This document shows positions 25,188 to 33,282 of a DNA stretch of 39,707 bases, piece by piece. Position 1 is the stretch's first letter. The number at the start of each line of letters is the position of its first letter. Both the position numbers and the translations under genes were made by a program. The notes under the pieces were generated by a model that worked only from the letters and a program-made list of their open reading frames with translations, made no database searches and was not told the origin of the DNA. This DNA is from Tepidanaerobacter sp. GT38 (GTDB lineage Bacteria; Bacillota; Thermosediminibacteria; Thermosediminibacterales; Tepidanaerobacteraceae): positions 1-39,707 of the forward strand of contig NZ_JAFFJA010000035.1 in assembly GCF_021991635.1 (NCBI RefSeq), read 5' to 3'.

Positions 25188-26921
25188 ATGACCGCAAAAA
25201 AATATGCAGAGAATAAGAGAAAGCTCTTATCAAATGAAACATTTCTTTCGCCTGTAAAAACCATAGGTTCAGTGCCCATAAATGTATCGTTGGTATTTCC
25301 CAATACATACAATATGGGAATGTCCAATCTTGGTTTTCATTCAATTTATTATCAAATAAATTCAAGAGATGACGCTTTATGTCATAGAGCATTTCTGTCA
25401 ACAAGTAATAACGTAAGTACTAACAATATCAATACTCTGGAAGCGGACAAACCTATAAGTGAATATGATATAGTGGGTTTTTCTGTATCTTTTGAGCTGG
25501 ACTATATTAATATAATTAAAATCCTTGAATCCGCTCATATTTCAGCTTTTTCTCAAAACCGAAATAGACCATTAGTAATGGCTGGTGGACCTGCAGTTAC
25601 TTTTAATCCTGAACCCCTTGCACCTTTTATAGATTTTTTTGTTATCGGTGAGGGTGAAGAAGTAATCCACGAAATAATAGATCAGTACAACAAAGTTCAA
25701 AATAAGGACAAGCTGGATATTCTCCAAGCTTTATCTCAAATAAAGGGTGTTTATGTTCCGGCTTTTTATAAAATAGCATATGATAAAAAGGGAAAAGTAA
25801 CGGATGTTAAACATGAAAGCACTGGTAATAGCACCATTTCAAAGCGATGGGTAAGAGATTTAAACAAATACAATACAGAGACAGTTATTCTAACACCGTA
25901 TACGGAATTTAAAGATATGTTTTTGATGGAGATATCCAGAGGATGCGGACGAAATTGCAGGTTTTGTATGGCAGGCTATTGTTATAGAGTGCCACGTTAC
26001 AGGTCTTTAGATATGGTGTTAGAGCGAGCACAGTTTGGCTCAAAATACAAAGACAAAATAGGTCTTGTTGGAGCAGCCGTATCAGATTACCCTTATATTG
26101 ACGAGTTGGCTGAGAAACTAATGCAGAATAATATTAAGTTTTCAGTGTCATCTTTGCGAGCCGATACGCTGAGAGAGCCTCTCATGAGTGGCTTGGCTTT
26201 TAGTGGCCATAAAACATTAACTATAGCTCCGGAAGCTGGTTCAGAGAAGCTCAGAAAAGTCATAAATAAGGGTATTACCGATAAACATGTGATAAATTCA
26301 GTTAAGCTGGCACGCAAGTTTGGAATAAATAATGTAAAGTTATACTACATCATTGGTTTACCTGAGGAAACAGAAGATGATTTAAAGGAAATGGTGGAGT
26401 TTCTGACATTTTTGAGAGGATATATGAAAAATCTTGGCAATAAAACGGGCACAATGACAATAAGCGTTAATCCATTTATTCCAAAACCGTTTACGCCTTT
26501 TCAATGGCTTGGAATGGAACCTATAAAATTGCTAAATGACAAAATTAATTTCCTTCAAAATCGGTTAAGACCTATAGGTATAAAAGTAATATTTGAAAGT
26601 CCGCGCCTTTCAGAAATTCAATCTGCACTTGCTAGAGGTGACAGACAAACAGGGCTGTTGCTGTATGACATTTACAAAAAAGGTGTTACAACATCTGCTT
26701 ATAAAAAGAGTGAAATCGAAGGTAAAAGCATTAGCTATTATGCTCATCGCCAATTTGACCTTGAAGATATTTTACCGTGGAGTCATATAGATATAGGCTT
26801 AAAAAAAGAATATTTTATTTCCGAATATAATTTAGCACTACAGGGCAAGTCTACAGCTAGATGTACCGATGAAAAGTGCAGAGTCTGTAAAATTTGCAAG
26901 AATAAAGAAAATGAGGTGTAA
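25188..26921 (+). CDS. Radical SAM protein with B12-binding-like N-domain (TIGR03960-like)
   Basis: The 577-residue product has an N-terminal domain resembling the cobalamin-binding modules of B12 radical SAM enzymes (VSLVFPNTYNMGMSNLGFHS, later PLVMAGGPAVTFNPEPL and DFFVIGEGEE). I do not see the cobalamin-ligating DxHxxG motif. The radical SAM core follows, with the cluster motif CGRNCRFC (C253, C257, C260), then APEAGSEKLRKVINKG and YYIIGLPEETEDDL. The C-terminus has a second cysteine group, CTDEKCRVCKIC. It resembles the uncharacterised TIGR03960 family, often accompanied by a DUF2344 protein, which is absent here. The substrate is unknown. The ATG follows GGAGG, and pgeF begins 3 bases after the stop. 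Confidence 0.85.
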   Translation: MTAKKYAENKRKLLSNETFLSPVKTIGSVPINVSLVFPNTYNMGMSNLGFHSIYYQINSRDDALCHRAFLSTSNNVSTNNINTLEADKPISEYDIVGFSVSFELDYINIIKILESAHISAFSQNRNRPLVMAGGPAVTFNPEPLAPFIDFFVIGEGEEVIHEIIDQYNKVQNKDKLDILQALSQIKGVYVPAFYKIAYDKKGKVTDVKHESTGNSTISKRWVRDLNKYNTETVILTPYTEFKDMFLMEISRGCGRNCRFCMAGYCYRVPRYRSLDMVLERAQFGSKYKDKIGLVGAAVSDYPYIDELAEKLMQNNIKFSVSSLRADTLREPLMSGLAFSGHKTLTIAPEAGSEKLRKVINKGITDKHVINSVKLARKFGINNVKLYYIIGLPEETEDDLKEMVEFLTFLRGYMKNLGNKTGTMTISVNPFIPKPFTPFQWLGMEPIKLLNDKINFLQNRLRPIGIKVIFESPRLSEIQSALARGDRQTGLLLYDIYKKGVTTSAYKKSEIEGKSISYYAHRQFDLEDILPWSHIDIGLKKEYFISEYNLALQGKSTARCTDEKCRVCKICKNKENEV

Positions 26922-26924
26922 GCA

Positions 26925-27737
26925 TTGGCTTTTAAATTAAATTATAAGGGCAAGCTGGCTTATCTTACCATACCATCCTTTGAGGAAACCGAGCTAGTAC
27001 AGCACGGTTTTTCTACGCGTTTAGGAGGGGTGAGCCAACTCCCCTACCAATCATTAAATTTAGGTTTCAAAAGAGAAGAAAACCGAGCAAATGTCATAGA
27101 AAATTACAGGCTTTTCTGCGATGCACTGGGTATTAATCCAGAGAATCTGGTAGCTTCAGACCAAGTCCATAAAGACCATATTCACGTGGCAACCTTTATG
27201 GACAGAGGAAAGGGTATTTTTAAGTCATCGGATATTAAAAGCATAGATGCACTTATCACAAGAGACAGACAGGTAGCTTTAGTGACATATTATGCCGACT
27301 GCGTGCCATTGTTTTTTTTGGACATTAAAACGCCTGCGGTGGGGCTTGCTCATGCTGGCTGGAGAGGCACCGTAAGCAAAATAGGACAAAAGACGGTGCT
27401 AAAAATGATGAAAGAATTTGGCTCTTTGCCAGAAAATATTTTAGTGGGCATTGGCCCTTGCATAAAAAGTTGCTGTTATGAAGTTGATGAGCCGGTTGTT
27501 GAAGTTATAAAGAAAGCCTTTACGTATTGGGACGAACTGATTTTGGAGACAGAAACGGGAAAGTGGATGCTTGACCTTGTCCTAACAAATAAAAAACAGT
27601 TAGAGGAAGTAGGAATTAGCCCACAAAATATTACCGAAAGCGGTTTTTGCACGTCCTGCAATAACGATCTATTTTTTTCATACAGAAAGGAAAAAGGCAA
27701 AACAGGCAGCCTTGCAGCGGTTATTCAGCTCATATAA
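26925..27737 (+). CDS. pgeF: Peptidoglycan editing factor PgeF (YfiH/YlmD family, multicopper polyphenol oxidase fold)
   Basis: This is a 270-residue member of the YfiH/YlmD family. Members have been described as purine nucleoside phosphorylase/laccase-fold enzymes, and PgeF as a quality-control factor for peptidoglycan precursors. Conserved elements are QHGFSTRLGG, the metal or nucleoside site residues in SDQVHKDHI, TYYADCVPLFF and LAHAGWRGT, and the GIGPCIKSCCYEV segment. The C-terminal NDLFFSYRKEKGKTG is typical. The TTG start at 26925 follows GAGGTG. It overlaps operon context with the radical SAM gene. Confidence 0.92.
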   Translation: MAFKLNYKGKLAYLTIPSFEETELVQHGFSTRLGGVSQLPYQSLNLGFKREENRANVIENYRLFCDALGINPENLVASDQVHKDHIHVATFMDRGKGIFKSSDIKSIDALITRDRQVALVTYYADCVPLFFLDIKTPAVGLAHAGWRGTVSKIGQKTVLKMMKEFGSLPENILVGIGPCIKSCCYEVDEPVVEVIKKAFTYWDELILETETGKWMLDLVLTNKKQLEEVGISPQNITESGFCTSCNNDLFFSYRKEKGKTGSLAAVIQLI

Positions 27738-27756
27738 GTCAAGTATATTTTTAAAG

Positions 27757-27817
27757 ACCTACGGGTAACATAATGACAGACATCTTCCTAGAAAGGAGAT
27801 TACTGATGCCCGTAGGT
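27757..27817 (+). repeat. Inverted repeat enclosing the DUF1614 ribosome-binding site and start
   Basis: ACCTACGGG (27757-27765) and CCCGTAGGT (27809-27817) are perfect 9-bp inverted copies. The 43 bases between them hold the AAAGGAG SD and the ATG at 27806. The right arm is codons 2-4 of the gene. It may fold over the start region in mRNA or act as a DNA site. Confidence 0.5.
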
Positions 27818-28492
27818 GTAATTTTATTGCTATTAATAGCAATTCTGATTTATTTTGGTTTATTACAAAGGGTATTAGATAGAATGCATCTAACCGACAG
27901 TATGGCTATGATATTTATCGTCCTAATGGTAGTAGGCAGCTTTTTGCCTAATATTTCAATAGGGAATCGGATTTCTATCAATATTGGCGGCGGAGTTATC
28001 CCAATAATTTTAGCTGTTTATCTTATTATTACTTCGGATACGAATCAAGAAAAATTAAGAGCTATACTTGCTTCTTTGATAACAGGTGTCGCTATTTATA
28101 TAGCGGGCAAGCTGTTACCCGCTGAACCGGGCACAATGTTTATTGACCCGATAATAGCTTTTGCCGTCCTAGCGGGAATAATAGCTTATATTTTTGGCCG
28201 TTCAAGGAGGGGTGCCTTTATTGCAGGTATCCTGGGCATTGTTATAAGTGATATAATTTCTGCCTTGGGCATTTTTGCAAGGCCGGTAGGCACAACTATA
28301 GGAGGAGCTGGAATTTTAGATGCAGCTGTAATTTCAGGTGTTATCGCAGTTGGCTTATGCGAAATAATAGGCGAAACCGGAGAAAAACTCATGGGTGGAA
28401 GCTGGGCCAAGAAAAAAGCGGAAAAGTCTATGACAAGTAGCTTAATAAAGCAAAGAGGTTCTCAAGAAGAAGGTGAAAATAGTGAGGAGTAA
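27806..28492 (+). CDS. DUF1614 domain-containing membrane protein
   Basis: The 228-residue protein is integral to the membrane with about seven hydrophobic segments; the N-terminal one is VGVILLLLIAILIYFGLL. The DUF1614 core reads DSMAMIFIVLMVVGSFLPNI, GGGVIPIILAVYLI and GTTIGGAGILDAAVISGVIAVGL. The C-terminus is a short, charged cytoplasmic tail. ATG 27806 follows AAAGGAG (27792-27798) by 7 bases; the upstream ATG at 27773 has no SD. Function is unknown. It overlaps the start of spoIIP by about 10 bases, so the two are probably translated together, which suggests a sporulation-associated membrane role. Confidence 0.85.
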   Translation: MPVGVILLLLIAILIYFGLLQRVLDRMHLTDSMAMIFIVLMVVGSFLPNISIGNRISINIGGGVIPIILAVYLIITSDTNQEKLRAILASLITGVAIYIAGKLLPAEPGTMFIDPIIAFAVLAGIIAYIFGRSRRGAFIAGILGIVISDIISALGIFARPVGTTIGGAGILDAAVISGVIAVGLCEIIGETGEKLMGGSWAKKKAEKSMTSSLIKQRGSQEEGENSEE

Positions 28493-29696
28493 AGGTAGAG
28501 GCAAACTTGTAGTTTTAGCTATTGCTTTAGCACTTATCTTTTCGCATTTTGGCTCTGCTGCCATGGCTGAGGAAGAGAGAGAACAAGGCTATTATGTTGT
28601 TTATGATGAAGAGACTAACAAGAAAATATTTTCCACTGCAAGAGTTTTACATGTGGGTGATCAGTATTTAAACGAAGAAAACTTGCTATATGAAGTCGTA
28701 AAAATCTCTGGAGATAAAGCTTACGCAAAATTTAAGGAAAAGGTAAATATCGAAGCGGCTTTAAATTTGCCAGGATCGGAGAATGTTGCACAAATTTCTG
28801 AGGATAACTCTTTTGTAATAGAAGCATCTAGTGCCAAAAAAGAAAAAGTTATAGCCATTTATCATACACATAGCGATGAATCGTATATTCCAACTGACGG
28901 CAAAGCCAGCATACCCCATAATGGAGGGATTTTTAAAGTTGGTGAAGCTTTAAAGTCTGCCCTTGAAGAAAAGGGGATAAAAGTAATCCAATCCAGGCAA
29001 TCTCATGACCCTCATGATTCTATGGCTTACCAAAGATCGCGCCGTACAGCCGTTGAGCTTTTAAAGAATGGCCCGGATGCTATTATAGATGTGCACCGTG
29101 ATGCGGTGCCTGCTGAGGAATATCAAGGAACGGTTAATGGACAACCTCTTGCTAAAATCCAGCTTGTAGTAGGCCGCCAGAATCCTCAAATTGAAGCTAC
29201 AAATAATTTTGCCAAACAGCTAAAGGCCACTGCTGACAAAAAATATCCAGGTCTCATAAAGGGAATTTTTTACGGTAAAGGCGCATATAATCAGGACTTA
29301 TCTCCGAGAAGTATTTTGATTGAGGCTGGCACTTATACAAATTCAAGATTTAAAGCTCAAGATGGCGCCAATATAATGGCCGATGTAATTGCCACAACTA
29401 TTTACGGTGAAGACTATGCAAAAGAAAGTGCGCCTAGCCCCGGCACAACTACAAAAATACCAGGAGAAGGTAGAGGCGCATCTAGAGCTTTGCTTTGGAT
29501 ATTGGGCATTGCAGCTTTGGGATTTGGAGCCTACATGCTAATTTCTACAGGGGGAATTAACGAACTTAGCGCAAAAGTTAGGCGATTCTCTACTAGAGAG
29601 TTTGCAAATTTTCTGGGCACAAAAAAATCCGTGCCAAAGGAAAATGACAAAGAAAGTAAAAACGTGGATAAAGAGGAAAGAGAAAATGAAGTTTAA
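28482..29696 (+). CDS. spoIIP: Stage II sporulation protein SpoIIP (peptidoglycan amidase/endopeptidase)
   Basis: SpoIIP degrades septal peptidoglycan during engulfment, together with SpoIID and SpoIIM. The 404-residue product has a signal peptide (VVLAIALALIFSHFGS, cleavage after AMA). The SpoIIP domain carries the zinc ligands and catalytic motifs IYHTHSDESY, IIDVHRDA, and the late ILIEAGTYTNS. The RQSHDPHDSMAYQRSR segment is also typical. Beyond the domain is a Pro/Gly linker and a second hydrophobic segment (LLWILGIAALGFGAYMLI) with a charged tail, so the enzyme may be anchored at its C-terminus. GTG 28482 is chosen for spacing to AAGAAGG; GTG 28473 is an alternative. It overlaps DUF1614. 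Confidence 0.92.
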   Translation: MRSKGRGKLVVLAIALALIFSHFGSAAMAEEEREQGYYVVYDEETNKKIFSTARVLHVGDQYLNEENLLYEVVKISGDKAYAKFKEKVNIEAALNLPGSENVAQISEDNSFVIEASSAKKEKVIAIYHTHSDESYIPTDGKASIPHNGGIFKVGEALKSALEEKGIKVIQSRQSHDPHDSMAYQRSRRTAVELLKNGPDAIIDVHRDAVPAEEYQGTVNGQPLAKIQLVVGRQNPQIEATNNFAKQLKATADKKYPGLIKGIFYGKGAYNQDLSPRSILIEAGTYTNSRFKAQDGANIMADVIATTIYGEDYAKESAPSPGTTTKIPGEGRGASRALLWILGIAALGFGAYMLISTGGINELSAKVRRFSTREFANFLGTKKSVPKENDKESKNVDKEERENEV

Positions 29697-29721
29697 TTAA
29701 TCAGACACTGGAGGAGTAAGT

Positions 29722-30180
29722 TTGAAAATTATTTATTCCTGTTATTGGGGCAGCTACCTTGCCGTGGTAGCTGCTTCCTTGCATCTAAGACATATTGAAG
29801 AAAAAACAGATATTTTAGCCCTTCCTCTGTTCAACAACATTAAAGACAATGAGCTAGGAGAGCTGATACGCGTAGGAACTGATGAAAATGGAAGAGAAAT
29901 ATTTGTTATAGGTTCAAAAAAGTCAGCTAAAATTTTAGCAAAAACCTTAGATGGTATATCTCAAATCTATGGTTTTTCAGCAGGTTCGATTTTATTTGTA
30001 GATCTTAATCATCTATATAATTTCCTAATTCGGCTGGGAATTTTTCTTATTAGAAGATTAAAATTGATTACCATTGGCAAAAGACTTATACTTATGGGCA
30101 TATGCAAAAACCATGAGAAGCTAATAAATATAGTTCAAAGTGTAAGAGATAAACCAGTGTATAAAGAGGATGAGGCTTGA
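29722..30180 (+). CDS. DUF3189 family protein, first copy
   Basis: The 152-residue product begins MKIIYSCYWGSYLAVVAASLHL, the N-terminal signature of DUF3189, a family of unknown function in Clostridia. It has the matching FVIGSKKSAKILAKTL and a central hydrophobic stretch (FLIRLGIFLIRRLKLITIGKRLILMG). TTG 29722 follows GGAGGAG. The gene is between spoIIP and der, and its stop overlaps the start of a paralog by one base (TGATG). The Cys/Trp/Ser-rich start (SCYWGS) aligns with CCYGSA in the second copy. No activity can be assigned. Confidence 0.85.
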   Translation: MKIIYSCYWGSYLAVVAASLHLRHIEEKTDILALPLFNNIKDNELGELIRVGTDENGREIFVIGSKKSAKILAKTLDGISQIYGFSAGSILFVDLNHLYNFLIRLGIFLIRRLKLITIGKRLILMGICKNHEKLINIVQSVRDKPVYKEDEA

Positions 30181-30653
30181 TGAAAATATTTTATTGTTGT
30201 TATGGCAGTGCACATTCATCAGTGGTTGCGGCGTCAATCCATCTTGGATTACTGCCTTCAAATCGGGTGCCGGCTCCAAAAGAATTTTTAGTACTACCCC
30301 ATTTTGATAAAACTGAGTCTTTTGAAATAGGCACTCCTTTTTTTATGGGAAAAGACGAATACGATTCAGATGTGTTTATATTAGGTATGGCCAGTGAAAG
30401 GAGATTAATAAAAAAGGCCATATTAAGTTTTTTAACTCATGCGGGAATAAATACCCGCGAGGTAATGATAATAGACACATTAAAGAATGTCAACTTTATA
30501 ACAAAGATAGGAGGTTTTGCCTCAAGAAGACTTGGTTTTGTAACAATAGGGAGACCTTTGACCATATTGGGTATTCAGCAAAAATATGGAGATTTTGTAA
30601 AACTCGTGATGCATGTAAAAACAACGGAACAAAAAACAACCCAACTTGACTAA
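30180..30653 (+). CDS. DUF3189 family protein, second copy
   Basis: This is a 157-residue paralog of the preceding gene, starting MKIFYCCYGSAHSSVVAASIHLGLLP. It shares VFILGMASERRLIKKAI, the GFASRRLGFVTIGRPLTILGI segment and the pattern of an N-terminal Cys-Tyr motif followed by an Ala/Ser-rich helix. ATG 30180 overlaps the upstream stop (TGATG); a TTG at 30177 is less likely. AGAGGATGAGG upstream serves as SD. The two copies are clearly diverged, so the duplication is old. They lie between a spore gene and an essential GTPase; a sporulation role is only a guess. Confidence 0.85.
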   Translation: MKIFYCCYGSAHSSVVAASIHLGLLPSNRVPAPKEFLVLPHFDKTESFEIGTPFFMGKDEYDSDVFILGMASERRLIKKAILSFLTHAGINTREVMIIDTLKNVNFITKIGGFASRRLGFVTIGRPLTILGIQQKYGDFVKLVMHVKTTEQKTTQLD

Positions 30654-30663
30654 ACTGTTTTTT

Positions 30664-30691
30664 TTGACAATAATATTGATGCAGGTAATAT
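30664..30691 (+). promoter_or_regulatory. Sigma-A promoter of der
   Basis: A perfect TTGACA (30664-30669) and TAATAT (30686-30691) are separated by 16 bases, about 55 bases before the der start. It begins a housekeeping unit after the spoIIP-DUF3189 genes. Confidence 0.6.
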
Positions 30692-30745
30692 CAGTTAATA
30701 TAAGGACAGTACCTTACTGATACAATACAATTGGGGGCTTGGAAA

Positions 30746-32059
30746 ATGAGTTTTATTGTAGCCATTGTTGGTAGACCAAATGTCGGCAAGTCAACACTGT
30801 TTAATAGGATTATAGGTAAGAGAATTTCCATTGTTCACGATAAACCGGGTGTAACGCGTGATAGAATATATGGCGAGACTGATTGGAATGGAAAGCATTT
30901 TACTCTAATAGATACCGGAGGCATAGAGCCTTCCTCTGACGATGTCATATTGAAACAAATGAAACGGCAAGCTGATTTTGCCATCGATACCGCCAATTTA
31001 ATATTATTCATGGTTGATGCAAAAGAAGGTGTGACTTATGCAGATTTGGACGTGGCACAACTGTTACGAAAAAGCGGAAAGCCAGTTTTATTAGTTGTAA
31101 ACAAAGCAGACAATAACACTTTGGAAAGTTACGAGTTTTACCAGCTAGGCTTTAAAGAACCAATTTTTATTTCCGCAGTCCACGGCTTAGGAATTGGCGA
31201 TTTGCTCGATGAAATAACCAATTATATCGAAAAACAAGGTAATATTTCGGAAGACGAAGACATTACCAAAGTGGCGATAATAGGCAGGCCAAATGTTGGA
31301 AAATCATCGCTGTTAAATGCGATTTTAGGTGAAGAAAGGGTTATAGTAAGCGATATTCCTGGAACTACTCGTGATGCAATTGATACTTATTTTGAGATCG
31401 ATGAAAAAAAGATGCTTTTTATAGATACAGCAGGGCTCAGAAAAAAAAGTAAAATCAATGAAGATGTGGAATATTATAGCAGTGTACGTGCTATTGGGGC
31501 TATAAATCGTGCCGATGTGGTGTTAATGGTGCTGGATGCATCACAGGATATAACAGAGCAGGACAAACGAATTGCAGGTATAGCTCACGAAGCTGGTAAA
31601 GCTATAATTATAACCGTAAACAAATGGGATTTAGTAGATAAAGATTCGTATACTGTGCAAGAGTTTAACAAAAAAATCAGAAATGAATTGGCTTTTATGC
31701 AGTATGCACCAATTATTTATGTATCAGCAAAGACAGGTCAAAGGGTCAATCGCATTTTTACTCTCATTGATTCTGTCATGGAAAATTACACTTTCAGAGT
31801 AAAGACAAGTGTATTAAATGATTTAGTTAGAGAAGCTATGGCAATATCAGAACCACCTTCCATAAAGGGAAGGAAATTAAAGATATATTACGCCGTTCAA
31901 ACAGGTGTAAAGCCGCCTACTTTTGTTTTTTTCGTAAACGACGCAAAGCTATTTCATTTTTCATATGTGAGGTATTTAGAAAATACACTCCGGCAAGCCT
32001 TTAATTTTGAAGGAACTCCTATAATAATAAAACCCCAACAAAAGAAAGGGAGCGACTAA
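30746..32059 (+). CDS. der: Ribosome biogenesis GTPase Der (EngA)
   Basis: Der is an essential GTPase with two tandem G domains that assists 50S ribosome assembly. G domain 1 starts AIVGRPNVGKSTLFN with DTGG and NKAD; G domain 2 has IIGRPNVGKSSLLN, DTAGLRKK and NKWDLV. The C-terminal KH-like domain (RKLKIYYAVQTGVKPPTFVFFVN) is complete. ATG 30746 gives 437 residues, the usual length; an upstream in-frame start at 30731 is within the SD-rich GGGGG stretch. plsY, which often sits between der and gpsA, is missing here. Confidence 0.97.
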   Translation: MSFIVAIVGRPNVGKSTLFNRIIGKRISIVHDKPGVTRDRIYGETDWNGKHFTLIDTGGIEPSSDDVILKQMKRQADFAIDTANLILFMVDAKEGVTYADLDVAQLLRKSGKPVLLVVNKADNNTLESYEFYQLGFKEPIFISAVHGLGIGDLLDEITNYIEKQGNISEDEDITKVAIIGRPNVGKSSLLNAILGEERVIVSDIPGTTRDAIDTYFEIDEKKMLFIDTAGLRKKSKINEDVEYYSSVRAIGAINRADVVLMVLDASQDITEQDKRIAGIAHEAGKAIIITVNKWDLVDKDSYTVQEFNKKIRNELAFMQYAPIIYVSAKTGQRVNRIFTLIDSVMENYTFRVKTSVLNDLVREAMAISEPPSIKGRKLKIYYAVQTGVKPPTFVFFVNDAKLFHFSYVRYLENTLRQAFNFEGTPIIIKPQQKKGSD

Positions 32060-32061
32060 TT

Positions 32062-33096
32062 GTGTTTAAAGTAGCAATCGTTGGTGCTGGCAGCTGGGGC
32101 ACGGCTTTAGCACATGTAGCCGCAAAAAATAACAACAGTACACATCTGTGGGTTAGAAGGCGAGAATTGGCAGATGAAATGATTAACACAGGAGAAAATA
32201 CGCAATATTTACCAGGTGCAAAAATTTCCCCTAAAATACATATATCAACTGACTTAGAGCATGTTGTATCTGATGCAGATATAGTAATCATGGCAGTGCC
32301 GTCTCACACCGTCAGAAATATGGCAAAGCTAATCCGCAATTTTATAAAAAAGGATGTTATTGTTACCAGTGCATCAAAAGGTATTGAGCTTGGCAGCTTA
32401 AAACGAATGTCACAAGTTTTGGCAGAGGAACTTGATAATATAAGACAAGAAAACATCGTTGCCTTATCTGGACCCAGTCATGCTGAAGAGGTAATTAGAA
32501 ATTTGCCAACAGCTATTGTGGCTGCTTCTTCGGAACAGGAAGCAGCTCAAAAGGTTCAGGATGCTCTCATTAACAGCAATTTTCGAGTCTATACAAATAC
32601 CGACATAATAGGAGTTGAACTAGGAGGAGCTTTAAAAAACATAATTGCTATTTGTTCCGGTATTTCTGATGGTCTTGGTCTTGGCGATAATACCAGGGCA
32701 GCATTAATGACTCGTGGCATAGTTGAAATTACCCGACTTGGCGTAAAGTTAGGTGCAAGTCCTGCAACCTTTTCTGGTTTATCAGGTATAGGCGATTTAA
32801 TAGTTACCTGCAGCAGTGACCTTAGTAGAAATCGAAAAGCTGGCATAGATATTGGTCGAGGAAAAACTGTAGAAGAAGTCATACAATCTACAAATATGGT
32901 TATTGAGGGAATAAATACGACTAAAGCGGCTTTTGTGCTGGCGCAGAAATACAATATTGAAATGCCAATAACCGAACAGGCCTATCTAGTGCTTTTTGAA
33001 AATAAAGATCCTAGGGTTGCAGTAAATTCACTTATGAGCAGGGTTGGCAAACATGAACATGAAGATACAATTTCTGAGAAGTTTATTGCATATTAA
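32062..33096 (+). CDS. gpsA: NAD(P)H-dependent glycerol-3-phosphate dehydrogenase GpsA
   Basis: GpsA reduces dihydroxyacetone phosphate to sn-glycerol-3-phosphate for phospholipid synthesis. The N-terminal dinucleotide motif is VAIVGAGSWGTALA. Further signatures are AVPSHTVR, SASKGIE, LSGPSHAEEV, ELGGALKNIIAICSGISDGLGLGDNTRAALMTRG with the catalytic lysine, and LSGIGDLIVTCSS. The 344-residue length is normal. The GTG start at 32062 lies 3 bases after the der stop, with AAAGGGAG upstream. A strong terminator overlaps its stop codon. Confidence 0.96.
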   Translation: MFKVAIVGAGSWGTALAHVAAKNNNSTHLWVRRRELADEMINTGENTQYLPGAKISPKIHISTDLEHVVSDADIVIMAVPSHTVRNMAKLIRNFIKKDVIVTSASKGIELGSLKRMSQVLAEELDNIRQENIVALSGPSHAEEVIRNLPTAIVAASSEQEAAQKVQDALINSNFRVYTNTDIIGVELGGALKNIIAICSGISDGLGLGDNTRAALMTRGIVEITRLGVKLGASPATFSGLSGIGDLIVTCSSDLSRNRKAGIDIGRGKTVEEVIQSTNMVIEGINTTKAAFVLAQKYNIEMPITEQAYLVLFENKDPRVAVNSLMSRVGKHEHEDTISEKFIAY

Positions 33097-33125
33097 AACG
33101 TGGCATGTAGCGCCACGTTTTTTTC
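33095..33125 (+). terminator. Intrinsic terminator after gpsA
   Basis: AAAACGTGGC (33095-33104) and GCCACGTTTT (33112-33121) form a perfect 10-bp stem with a 7-base loop, followed by more T residues. It ends the der-gpsA unit. Confidence 0.9.
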
Positions 33126-33145
33126 ATGTTTTAAGTAATAAAGAT

Positions 33146-33276
33146 TTGGCCTTGTCATATATATGTACTGTATAATATCAAAAGTTAACCACCCCTCCTC
33201 TGGAAAGTCGGATAAGCTTTAAGGCTAAACCGGATATTTATGGATATGAAAGGGGGGGAAAAGTAAAAATGGAGGG
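33146..33276 (+). promoter_or_regulatory. spoIVA leader with promoter-like AT box and anti-SD segment
   Basis: The 186-base gap before spoIVA holds TATAAT (33171-33176) after a CATATATATG palindrome (33156-33165); a convincing -35 or a sigma-E match is not apparent. Downstream, CCCTCC (33193-33198) is exactly complementary to the spoIVA SD GGAGGG (33271-33276), and a second purine block GGGGGGG lies at 33252-33258. The segment could form a long-range leader structure. All of this is suggestive only. Confidence 0.3.
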
Positions 33277-33282
33277 AAACGG

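Noticed and set aside
33156-33165. CATATATATG palindrome before spoIVA as an operator
   Set aside because: Short AT-only palindromes are common in this AT-rich DNA; no second copy nearby.
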